From contig CAZUAH010000302.1 of the NCBI GenBank assembly GCA_964617665.1, forward strand, positions 1-16,182: DNA of 16,182 bases, read 5' to 3'. The notes under the pieces were generated by a model. The model worked only from the letters and a program-made list of their open reading frames with translations, was not told the origin of the DNA and did no database searches. Both the position numbers and the translations under genes were made by a program. Shown here one piece after another: positions 8,410-15,117 of the stretch (position 1 is the first letter of the stretch; every line of letters starts with the position of its first letter). The stretch is from JADHUC01 sp964617665. GTDB lineage: Bacteria > Planctomycetota > Planctomycetia > Pirellulales > Pirellulaceae.

Positions 8410-9945
8410 ATGCTGCTACGACTGCGAGTTGCTGTACTGATTCTCGGTTTGGCGAGCGTGATGGTCGGAGTGACCTATGCCGCGGAGAAGCCGAACATCG
8501 TCCTGTTCCTCGTGGACGACATGGGATGGCAAGACACATCAGTGCCCTTCCACACCGAGGTCACCCCGTTCAACAAACGCTACCATACGCCCAACATGGA
8601 GAAACTGGCCGCCGCCGGCATGAAGTTCACGCAGGCATATGCGTGCAGTGTGTGTTCGCCGACGCGGGTCAGCCTGATGACGGGGCTGAACGCCGCGCGG
8701 CATCGTGTGACGAATTGGACATTGCGAAAGAACGCGAGCAATGATCGTCGCCATCCGACATTGGAATTTCCCAAGTGGAATGTGAACGGACTGAGTCCTG
8801 AAGCCGGCATCGAACGAACGGTCCACGCAACGGCGTTGCCTGCGGTTCTGAACGAGGCAGGCTATCGGACGATCCATGCTGGCAAGGCCCACTTCGGCGC
8901 CGTCGGCACGCCGGGCAGCGATCCGCGGAACATAGGATTCGACGTCAACATCGGCGGTCACGCAGCCGGCGGACCGGGCAGCTATCTTGGCACGCAGGAC
9001 TTCAGTGCCGTATGGCGTCGCGGCGATCGCATTTGGGACGTTCCTGGACTAGAGCAATTTCACGGCAAAGACGTCTTTCTGACCGAAGCGCTGACGATCG
9101 AAGCCAACAAGGCCGTCGACCAAGCCGTAGCGGATGGCAAACCGTTCTTCCTTTACATGGCTCACTACGCGGTACATGTGCCGTTTGCACCGGATGCTCG
9201 GTTCTACCAGAAGTACCGGGACAATGGACTCGACCATACCGAGGCCATGTACGCGGCGCTGGTCGAAGGAATGGACAAATCACTGGGCGACATTCTGGCG
9301 AACGTCCAGCGACACGGCCTGACGGATAACACGATCGTGTTGTTCATGTCCGACAATGGCGGACTGAGCGCACATGGTCGAGGCGGCAAGCCTCACACGC
9401 ACAACAAACCGTTGTCCAGCGGCAAGGGATCGGCACACGAAGGCGGTGTGCGCGTTCCCATGATCGTCAAATGGCCGGGCGTGACTCAGTCAGGCTCAGC
9501 CAGTGGCCGGTATGTGATCATCGAGGACTTCTTTCCGACGATTTTGGAAATGGCGGACGTCGAAGAGTTCCAGCAGATCGGCGGGGTGATGGATGGGATC
9601 AGCTTCGTGCCGATGCTTCGACACACGGATGGCGGTTCGAAAGACCGAGCGCTGTTCTGGCACTATCCGAACAACTGGGGACCGAAAGGCCCAGGCATCG
9701 GACCGTCTAGCAGCATCCGCTGTGGCAACTGGAAGTTGGTTTATTACCACGTGGACCAGCGATACGAACTGTTCAACTTGATCGATGATCTTGGCGAGCA
9801 GCGCAATTTGGCAGAGGAAGACTCCGAAGTCCGAGAGCGGCTGGCAAGCCAACTGCGGCAATTCCTCGCATCCGTCGATGCTCTGATGCCCGTGGACGAG
9901 AAGACAGGCAAGCCGGTGCCTTATCCCGGCCAACACGACGATTGA
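8410..9945 (+). CDS. Secreted formylglycine-dependent sulfatase (arylsulfatase family S1)
   Basis: A 511-residue exported enzyme expected to remove sulfate esters, probably from carbohydrates. The signal peptide ends near residue 25 (TYAAEKPN). The family landmarks are in order: the metal-binding pair D36-D37 in FLVDDMGW; C82-S-P-T-R86, the signature whose Cys is oxidised to formylglycine; GYRTIHAGKAHF with K159 and H161 (second signature, with A-H-F in place of the common W-H-L); H252 and H256 in MAHYAVHVP; D315-N316 in FMSDNGG; K339 and H343 in SGKGSAHEGG. The C-terminal RYELFNLIDDLGEQRNL is typical. Length is normal for the family. All expected active-site residues are present, so it should be active if a formylglycine-generating enzyme is encoded elsewhere. 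The substrate is not predictable. It converges with the kinase-like gene, with 12 bases between stops. Confidence 0.93.
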   Translation: MLLRLRVAVLILGLASVMVGVTYAAEKPNIVLFLVDDMGWQDTSVPFHTEVTPFNKRYHTPNMEKLAAAGMKFTQAYACSVCSPTRVSLMTGLNAARHRVTNWTLRKNASNDRRHPTLEFPKWNVNGLSPEAGIERTVHATALPAVLNEAGYRTIHAGKAHFGAVGTPGSDPRNIGFDVNIGGHAAGGPGSYLGTQDFSAVWRRGDRIWDVPGLEQFHGKDVFLTEALTIEANKAVDQAVADGKPFFLYMAHYAVHVPFAPDARFYQKYRDNGLDHTEAMYAALVEGMDKSLGDILANVQRHGLTDNTIVLFMSDNGGLSAHGRGGKPHTHNKPLSSGKGSAHEGGVRVPMIVKWPGVTQSGSASGRYVIIEDFFPTILEMADVEEFQQIGGVMDGISFVPMLRHTDGGSKDRALFWHYPNNWGPKGPGIGPSSSIRCGNWKLVYYHVDQRYELFNLIDDLGEQRNLAEEDSEVRERLASQLRQFLASVDALMPVDEKTGKPVPYPGQHDD

Positions 9946-9957
9946 GTTAGGTACGGC

Positions 9958-10491
9958 TCATTCCTGAGACGGCTCGTACTCCAGAATGTCCTGCACGGTC
10001 AGGTCGTATCGCCACTTGTCCATCCAGTGCCGGATCGTGGCGACCGGCACGCGGTGCGTAGAGCGGCTCAATTCTGCCAGGCGGTCAGCCCACTGGTACA
10101 GAATCTCTTTCGTGACGCGCTTGTATTTCAAGAGCACACGAATCTCCTGCCACCATTCGGAGTCAGGTTCTTTCACCGCGACTTGGTACCCATGATCAAC
10201 GGCGTATCGCGCGAACTGCTGCGTCTCTGGATTCAATCCATTTCCTCGGTCGACAACGATCGGCGACACACCTTCCTCGATCGCTTGTCTGAACCGCTCG
10301 AAGTTCCAGCGACGCGCCTCGGGCAATAGATCATGGCTGTAATCGTAATGCGCGGGATCTTCGCCTATCTCGGTATAGAAATACTGATCCGTTTCGAGAA
10401 CAACGCCCGTATCGCCCGCCAGTTCCCGAGCCGTGAAGCTCTTGCCGCAAGCCGGCAGTCCGCGCATCAGATAGACGGTTTTCTCGGTCAT
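9958..10491 (-). CDS. P-loop ATP-binding protein, N4BP2/polynucleotide-kinase-like (AAA_33 type)
   Basis: A 177-residue protein that starts almost directly with a Walker A motif, G11-L-P-A-C-G-K17-S18, preceded by the strand VYLMR. A likely Walker B or base-binding strand is SPIVVDRGN near residue 95. The protein resembles the small kinases of the AAA_33 superfamily related to the C-terminal kinase of human N4BP2 and to T4 polynucleotide kinase, so an ATP-dependent phosphotransfer role is likely; the substrate is unknown. The frame is open to an ATG at 10548, but the ATG at 10491 puts the P-loop at the usual distance from the N-terminus. Neither start has a clear Shine-Dalgarno. It is probably cytoplasmic. 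The operon context is unclear: the next gene upstream is 212 bases away. Confidence 0.75.
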   Translation of the reverse strand: MTEKTVYLMRGLPACGKSFTARELAGDTGVVLETDQYFYTEIGEDPAHYDYSHDLLPEARRWNFERFRQAIEEGVSPIVVDRGNGLNPETQQFARYAVDHGYQVAVKEPDSEWWQEIRVLLKYKRVTKEILYQWADRLAELSRSTHRVPVATIRHWMDKWRYDLTVQDILEYEPSQE

Positions 10492-10621
10492 GCGAATGTC
10501 TCGGGAGTTTGACCGGCAAGCGAAGACGGCGTCGCGCAGCGCACGCATAGGTTACGCTTGCTGATGGCTACAGCTTAGGGTCAGTCGAGCATACTCGCAA
10601 GAGAACGTCGGACCGCGCGAG

Positions 10622-10647
10622 CTAGGACTGTCCTAGTGCGAGTCGCA
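10622..10647. promoter_or_regulatory. Two adjacent short palindromes
   Basis: CTAGGAC and GTCCTAG flank a single T (10622-10636), immediately followed by TGCGA and TCGCA around a single G (10637-10647). Both are perfect and lie in the 212-base gap upstream of the kinase-like gene. They could be operators or a small repeat element. No promoter boxes are claimed. Confidence 0.3.
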
Positions 10648-10703
10648 CGTACGCGTAGCATCTCCGGCGCTGTGGTTCATGGGCCCAAACGGCGAAGAAC
10701 TCG

Positions 10704-11368
10704 CTACAGCTGCGCCACACGCGCACTAGAGAAGTTCAAACAGATCTTCGTAGCACTGTAGTTCAAGAGAGAGCGATTCCTGAGCCAAATGTTCACCGGC
10801 TCCAATATGAGGGAGACTGCTCCCCATAAGAAAGGAAAGAAGTACCTTGGCCACGCGAGCAAAAAGGCCAGCATCAGCCAGCCTGCGACAAACAGTGTCA
10901 GCACGACGGCGGTTGTGGGCGGAACAACCGGTCCGGTTCTGACGCGACGTAGCCAGGAGAAGGTGCTACGAGTTCTGCCGTGCCGAATACGGCTGGCATT
11001 ACCGTCGAGAAGCTTAGCGAGCAGAGCAGAAAGTACTGGAGCCGAGTGAAGTCTTCCGCTCCGTCATAGAACCAGTTCTGTGTCCTTAGATTCAGAAGCT
11101 CGAACAGCCACCATCCCGGGGCCGAAATGAGAAACATCACGAGGTAGCCGCCCAGACTCCTGGTCAGCATGGATGTGCCCTTACGCATGACCGTCAGCGC
11201 GTCAACTGAAAGACCGTATCCAAGCCACAATGGAAAGAAGCCCCAGTGGGTGCGCAATCCCGTCAACGACCAATTGAGCCACCAGAAGACCCCGATCAAC
11301 AGTAGGCCAATCCAACCGTGGAGTGGCCAGCGTCTTCTGCTCGTCGTGCCTTCAGTGGGGACGGTCAT
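10704..11368 (-). pseudogene. Frameshifted polytopic membrane protein gene
   Basis: Two overlapping minus-strand frames together read as one membrane protein of about 220 residues. The first frame (from the ATG at 11368) has hydrophobic segments in WIGLLLIGVFWWLNW, the region around LGYGLSVDAL, YLVMFLISAPGWWLFELL, and FLLCSLSFSTVMPAVFGTAEL. It then turns into polar text and stops at 10898. A second frame, shifted by -1, reads SWLRRVRTGPVVPPTTAV and continues into VLTLFVAGWLMLAFLLAWP and further hydrophobic sequence to 10704. The switch lies near 10950-10965 and is explained by loss of one base. I do not recognise the family. It may be a real pseudogene or a sequencing or assembly error; the sequence on both sides of the break still looks well kept. 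No signal for the start beyond the ATG is visible. Confidence 0.7.
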
Positions 11369-11599
11369 TTGCTGGTGAGACAGGCGGAATGCGGCGCTTC
11401 TTGTTGGCGTACCGTGACAATCCAGGAGGCCGAAAGCCGTGTCGCGAGAAAGGCCTTCGCTGTCACGAATTGTCGCCTTTGCGAGGCCGCGAAATCAAGC
11501 ACAATTAGTCGATCGGTGGAGGAATCCCGCCGGAGCCCCTGGCAGTGAAATCGGCCCCTCGCGTGAAGCGGCTCGCCGATCGGCGAATGCCGTGCCTCT

Positions 11600-12337
11600 T
11601 CACTTTCCTTTCTTTTGGTGAAGTCGGATGACCTTTGCGCCATTCGCCAAACGGGTTTCGATCGATGGATGTGAACTGAAAAACCGCTGTGTGATTTCCG
11701 ATTTGTCACCCGAGAGTAGTCGAAGCCGATCGAGAAAAACTTTCGCCCCTGACGCCTTCAGATTACACCTGAGCAAGAGCTCCATTGCGAAGGTATCAGC
11801 TTCCAGTTCGCAATCCTTCGAATACTCGCTGAAGACATAGGTATCACAAAGCGAATTGAGAATATTGGCAATTGCGGCCTTGGGATTGAGAAGAGACAAG
11901 GTGTTTCGCAGCGTGTTGGCCACCAACTGGTCCCTGGCGTGCCGGTGTACGACATGTCCGATTTCATGTGCCACAGCGAATGCTACTTGGTTCTGATCCC
12001 ATTTGGCAAACTCCATGAGCCGGCGCGAAATGAATACGCCACCGCCCGGCAGAGCGAATGCATTGATCGACGGTGACTTAACTGCGGTGAAGGTAAATTC
12101 GTAGTTCTTCGCCCTTGCGTTTCTCGCGAGGAAAGAGCCCATATCGCTGACGAACTTCTGAACTTTGGGGTCAGGATCCGAAGGGAACTCTTCGGAGAGA
12201 ATCCTTGCGAGCGACTTTCCTGCCTCTCGTTCGGCCTCTAGCGATTGTTCCTCGGTTCCAGCGAACTCGCTGAAGAGCCATTTGGCTGTTGATAGTCTGT
12301 GATCGAGGTTAGCACCAAAGTTGAACCAGTTGGCCAT
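11600..12337 (-). CDS. M48 family zinc metallopeptidase (Ste24/HtpX-related, soluble)
   Basis: A 245-residue protein with the zinc site H124-E125-I-G-H128 and a downstream E179-A-D181 motif in DCELEADTFAM, the expected third zinc ligand of M48 enzymes. Before the site, INAFALPGGGVFISRRLM (~95-112) is the characteristic M48 strand. The motif SSHPSIETRLANG near the C-terminus is also typical. No signal peptide or obvious transmembrane segment is seen, unlike HtpX or Ste24, so it looks like a compact soluble or peripheral form. The role is likely protein quality control or regulated proteolysis, but no substrate is indicated. The ATG at 12337 has no good Shine-Dalgarno. The gene reads toward the frameshifted membrane gene, 231 bases away. 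Confidence 0.88.
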   Translation of the reverse strand: MANWFNFGANLDHRLSTAKWLFSEFAGTEEQSLEAEREAGKSLARILSEEFPSDPDPKVQKFVSDMGSFLARNARAKNYEFTFTAVKSPSINAFALPGGGVFISRRLMEFAKWDQNQVAFAVAHEIGHVVHRHARDQLVANTLRNTLSLLNPKAAIANILNSLCDTYVFSEYSKDCELEADTFAMELLLRCNLKASGAKVFLDRLRLLSGDKSEITQRFFSSHPSIETRLANGAKVIRLHQKKGK

Positions 12338-12660
12338 TGGAAAACGGAGCCCTTGCTAATCTGATGCGTCGGCGCGGACGGAAAATGGTTCAACCATCGA
12401 CGTTGGCACCAGAACCTGTGAATGTGGTAGGTGATTGCACGTACGGCCGCGGGTACAGCCATAGTTTCAGCCACCCAGCAATTGTCGCTTGCACTATCCC
12501 GCTGATCAACAGCCAACGACCGGGATTGGCGGGATCAGCCACAGCAGATTCTTACGACCGGGAGCATGTCACCGACTGACGATGGCAGGCGCACTCGGCC
12601 GACATGTGGGCGCATGAAATGCGCCCCTTGGCCAGTTACTCTGACCCAGGGGCGTTTCGA
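12338..12660. other. Intergenic stretch between the M48 and slipin genes
   Basis: No credible gene is seen here. The only structure noted is the hairpin at 12608-12626 after the slipin stop. The rest should contain the M48 promoter, but no confident -35/-10 pair could be picked. Confidence 0.5.
12608..12626 (-). terminator. Hairpin downstream of the slipin gene
   Basis: GGGCGCA and TGCGCCC pair perfectly around a 5-base loop, 35 bases after the slipin stop codon. There is no T-run on either side, so it is a possible weak terminator or a transcript-end stabiliser rather than a classical intrinsic terminator. Confidence 0.4.
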
Positions 12661-13764
12661 TTACAGGAGGTTTACCACCCGATCGGCCAAGCCCTTCTCG
12701 CCGAGAACGACGTTCAGGTTGCCGGCCGATGCGATCTTCTCCAGAACCTCCAGCTCACGGAGTCGCATCAGTGTCGGGTTTTCCGATAACAGCTTGGCCG
12801 TGTTGGCCTGGCTGCGCATTGCCGCCGTCTCCTCGCGGCGGACGATCAAGTTGGCCTCGGCTGCCTTCTTGGCTTCCGTGACCTTGTTCATCAGGTCCTT
12901 CATGTCGCCCGGCAGGATCACATCACGGATACCCACCGAGACGATCTCCAGACCCAAGTCGCCTGCTCGATGTCGCACTGCGTCCCCGACATCCTGAGCA
13001 ACCGTATCCTTGTCGGTCAGGAAGGCGTCGAGTTCGCGTGCGCCAACCACGGCCCGCAGTGCCAACTGCGATTCGCGGTAAAGCGACTGGCGGGCGTCGT
13101 CCGTCGAGCTAACGGCCTTGCGAGCATCGACGACGCGGTAGGTCACCACAGCGTTCATGCGGAGCGTGACCTTGTCAGAAGTAATGATCTCCTGACCGCT
13201 AACGTCGACCATGGCCTCGCGCGTATCGACCTCGACCACGCGAGCATCGGCCGCACCCTTCCAGAATGCGTACTGACCCGGCGGCAGCGTCTCCACGTAC
13301 TCACCCTCCTGGAACAGTACGCCAACGTGGTTTCGCTCCACCGTGCAAATGTCAAGCAACTGGTGCGCCATGTGCGACCGGGCGATCACGTTCAGGTCGG
13401 CGTGCTCGAAGCGGACGTTGCGCGCGTCAATCACTTCAACCTTAACTTCCTTCTGGCCCGTCCAGTACGCGTAGAGGTTAGACGGCAATACACGGCTGAA
13501 CCGGCCGTCGATCCAGACCAAACCACGCTCGTGTTCCTTCAGGTCAAGCACGACAGCGCGGTCCGCCAGCGCACCCGACTTGACGATCATGTCCAACTTG
13601 TCGTGGGTCAGCCACGGATCACGCTGCGAGACAACTTCGACTCGGACCTTCATCAGCGGGTCGAACAGCCAGTGCCGACCTTCGCTCAGCAGCCCCTTGA
13701 ATTCGCCGTCGCGGAAGTACAGACCCATTTCGTAGCTGCGGATCTTGATTCGCTTGAACAACAT
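12661..13764 (-). CDS. Slipin / SPFH (band 7) domain protein
   Basis: A 367-residue protein. Residues ~140-300 form the SPFH/band-7 domain, with the slipin-like text VDVSGQEIITSDKVTLRMNA, a helical YRESQLALRAVVGARELDAF, and GLEIVSVGIRDVILPGDM. Residues ~300-350 form a charged, Ala-rich helix likely to coil and oligomerise. Slipins scaffold membrane microdomains and often act with NfeD-type membrane proteins or proteases; no NfeD gene is visible here. The hydrophobic N-terminal membrane hairpin usual for slipins is absent. Instead the N-terminal half holds copies of a repeat starting with G-[LV]-x-[FW], at residues 14, 81 and 148, exactly 67 apart. AGGAGG lies 11 bases before the ATG, rather distant but clear. 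The neighbouring M48 protease, 323 bases downstream, could be functionally linked, but this is conjecture. Confidence 0.88.
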   Translation of the reverse strand: MLFKRIKIRSYEMGLYFRDGEFKGLLSEGRHWLFDPLMKVRVEVVSQRDPWLTHDKLDMIVKSGALADRAVVLDLKEHERGLVWIDGRFSRVLPSNLYAYWTGQKEVKVEVIDARNVRFEHADLNVIARSHMAHQLLDICTVERNHVGVLFQEGEYVETLPPGQYAFWKGAADARVVEVDTREAMVDVSGQEIITSDKVTLRMNAVVTYRVVDARKAVSSTDDARQSLYRESQLALRAVVGARELDAFLTDKDTVAQDVGDAVRHRAGDLGLEIVSVGIRDVILPGDMKDLMNKVTEAKKAAEANLIVRREETAAMRSQANTAKLLSENPTLMRLRELEVLEKIASAGNLNVVLGEKGLADRVVNLL

Positions 13765-13775
13765 CGTCAGACGGC

Positions 13776-13781
13776 CCTCCT
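13776..13781 (-). promoter_or_regulatory. Shine-Dalgarno of the slipin gene, long spacing
   Basis: A full AGGAGG on the minus strand, 11 bases before the ATG at 13764. It is the strongest such site in the window, though the spacing is longer than usual. Confidence 0.55.
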
Positions 13782-13960
13782 CTCTGTGAAAAAGTCGAAA
13801 GCCAGGAGATTGACTTCCCTCGCTGCTCTAGCTTTCGACTCTGGATTCTCAGTTCTCAATTATTCAAAGACGCCGTTGGGCGACGGGACGTTCGCGGATC
13901 ACATGGAAAAACACGGAGTGCTGCTTGAGCGGTCACCGCTGACGGTTTTCGACTGCGTCG

Positions 13961-14008
13961 GCTGACGAGGTCGCGATGGGCCGCAGCCTGTCGCGGTCGC
14001 TCGTCAGC
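13961..14008. repeat. Inverted repeat with 9-bp perfect outer arms
   Basis: GCTGACGAG at 13961-13969 and CTCGTCAGC at 14000-14008 are exact complements. Inside them CGCGA and TCGCG also pair, although with unequal spacing, around the loop TGGGCCGCAGCCTG. It sits about 200 bases upstream of the slipin start and 250 from the tRNA cluster. There is no T-run, so a repeat element or protein site is more likely than a terminator. Confidence 0.45.
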
Positions 14009-14232
14009 GCCGGCAGCCTTCCACCGACAGTGGGCGAAGGCGGTATCCACGCACTACATGGTGTCCGTTCATGCTGCCACTGGCGATGCCGGCAACGGCT
14101 TTGTCAAAGTGCACATTTCGGCACATTGCCGTTCCGTGACTCCGACGCTGCCGCGTTCGACAGACAGCCAGCGGCTGATCTTACGTACGCCCGTCTCCCG
14201 CGGGCCTTTGTGGTAACGCCGTGCGGCGTTCC

Positions 14233-14270
14233 TGGTGGTCGGTTACCAGCCGACAGTTCTGGTGGTCGGT
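14233..14270. repeat. Direct repeat of the tRNA 3' end
   Basis: TGGTGGTCGGT occurs at 14233-14243 and again at 14260-14270. The second copy is the complement of the tRNA's last 11 bases (ACCGACC-A-CCA). The copies are 27 bases apart start to start. Duplication of a tRNA 3' end is what att sites or local slippage leave behind, but 11 bases is short and no integrase is present. Confidence 0.45.
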
Positions 14271-14334
14271 ACGGGAGTCGAACCCGTGACTTCCAGATTA
14301 GCGGTCTGGTGCTCTCCCTCTGAGCTAACCGCGG
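14260..14334 (-). tRNA. Aberrant tRNA-like gene with anticodon GCU (Ser codons AGC/AGU), possibly a pseudo-tRNA
   Basis: On the minus strand the elements are: acceptor 5' CCGCGGT, TA, D-arm GCTC/GAGC with loop AGAGGGA, anticodon stem CCAGA/TCTGG, loop CCGCTAA, variable AAGTC, T-arm ACGGG/CCCGT with loop TTCGACT, acceptor 3' ACCGACC, A73 and an encoded CCA. D, anticodon and T stems pair perfectly. Three features are abnormal: the outer three acceptor pairs do not form, position 33 is C instead of the near-universal U, and the GCU anticodon sits on a body with a 5-base variable loop although bacterial serine tRNAs carry a long variable arm. The body looks glycine-like to me. It may be a decayed gene whose 5' end was replaced, or a non-canonical tRNA. 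Confidence 0.6.
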
Positions 14335-14442
14335 GCGACATCGTCATCGTCAGATCCCATGTCCGGAACACACCAAGCGCAAATCGTCAAAGACGGCTCA
14401 GTGCGCCGCTGGCCCAAACGATGTCGGAACCTCGCTTGTAAG

Positions 14443-14514
14443 AGACGCCGGTGGGAGTCGAACCCACTTGATGCTGCTTTGCAGGCAGCCGCCGTACCGT
14501 CTGGCTCCAGCGTC
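14443..14514 (-). tRNA. tRNA-Cys (GCA), divergent
   Basis: A 72-base cloverleaf: acceptor GACGCTG/CGGCGTC (7 pairs, one G-U), 3-bp D-stem GCC/GGC with loop AGACGGTAC, anticodon stem GCTGC/GCAGC with loop CTGCAAA (U33, anticodon GCA), variable ATCAA, T-arm GTGGG/CCCAC with loop TTCGACT. The discriminator is U73, which together with GCA is the main identity set of cysteine tRNA, so charging with Cys is plausible. CCA is not encoded. Position 8 is G in place of the highly conserved U8. Confidence 0.85.
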
Positions 14515-14607
14515 AAAAGGACTCGCGGTTTTCCATTGCCGATTTGCGATTTGATGAGATGTCGTTCCATCGCCAATTACAGATTCAACAATCTGCGGTG
14601 TCGTGCA

Positions 14608-14991
14608 TCACGACCGCAAGGCAATTGATCTTCGTCTTGGTATGGCACCCACTTGATGCGCGTCCGAGTAGACGATCATTCCAGGTTCCGTTGTCCAGAT
14701 TTTGCGGACGTGTACTCCTTCCTCGTTCAGTAATGAAACCAAGTCCCAAAGCCGGTGAATCAATGGCTGCGCATCGGACCTAAACCAGAAGATGCACCGC
14801 CAATCGCCTTCGCCTAGTGCTGGGACCGCTAGGTTTTGGTTGAACCATCTAAGGATCTCCTGCAATCGTTCACGCGTCGTATCCGGCAGATGCGGCGAAT
14901 CCTCAATACGGCCGGCCGTCGCGAATACGCCAGCTGGGCGTCCGGTGTTCCCGCACCGAAGTTGGGTTTGAAAACGGACGTAGGCGTCCAT
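14608..14991 (-). CDS. Conserved-looking hypothetical protein inside the tRNA cluster
   Basis: A 127-residue protein of no recognised family. The first ~40 residues begin MDAYVRFQTQLRCGNTG. A helix rich in charged residues follows (TTRERLQEILRWFNQNL), then a mixed region with the Trp-rich GDWRCIFWFRSDAQPLI. The last third (RLWDLVSLLNEEGVHVRKIW, then PGMIVYSDAHQVGAIPRR) reads like a conserved alpha/beta unit. Residue composition is that of a real soluble protein, unlike overlapping frames, which are Arg/Ser-rich. No signal peptide or membrane segment is seen. The ATG at 14991 has only weak Shine-Dalgarno-like GGTTGGGA upstream. It lies 52 bases downstream of the Phe tRNA and 93 upstream of the Cys tRNA on the same strand, so a shared transcript is possible. 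Confidence 0.65.
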   Translation of the reverse strand: MDAYVRFQTQLRCGNTGRPAGVFATAGRIEDSPHLPDTTRERLQEILRWFNQNLAVPALGEGDWRCIFWFRSDAQPLIHRLWDLVSLLNEEGVHVRKIWTTEPGMIVYSDAHQVGAIPRRRSIALRS

Positions 14992-15043
14992 GATTCATGT
15001 TCCCAACCTTCATGCGGCAAATCCAAAATCGACAGTTTACTAG

Positions 15044-15115
15044 TGGGCTGGGTGGCGCTCGAATCCACGTCTCCGGCTCTTCAGACCAGCGCTATACCGT
15101 CTCAGCTACCAGCCC
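15044..15115 (-). tRNA. tRNA-Phe (GAA), divergent
   Basis: A 72-base cloverleaf: acceptor GGGCTGG/CCAGCCC (7 perfect pairs), TA, 3-bp D-stem GCT/AGC with GG in the loop, anticodon stem CTGGT/GCCGG (two G-U pairs), loop CTGAAGA (U33, anticodon GAA), 4-base variable AGAC, T-arm GTGGA/GCCAC with loop TTCGAGC, A73. CCA is not encoded. The fifth T-stem pair is A53-G61 instead of the almost invariant G53-C61, which normally closes the T-loop, so folding may be weakened. A strong intrinsic terminator reading the same way ends four bases upstream. Confidence 0.8.
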
Positions 15116-15117
15116 AA

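Larger units (their letters stand above)
13765..14259. other. Gene-poor stretch between the slipin and the first tRNA
   Basis: About 500 bases with no convincing coding sequence. The open frames are Arg/Ser-rich shadows. It contains the inverted repeat at 13961-14008 and, near the tRNA, a duplicated 11-base copy of the tRNA 3' end. The slipin promoter should be in its left part. Confidence 0.5.

Noticed and set aside
12970..13965. A 331-codon plus-strand open frame antisense to the slipin gene
   Set aside because: It mirrors the slipin codons, has a His/Arg/Val-rich composition with no recognisable motif, and the minus frame encodes a clear SPFH protein.
14341..14440. A possible further tRNA between the first and second tRNAs
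   Set aside because: No T-loop motif and no cloverleaf could be formed on either strand.
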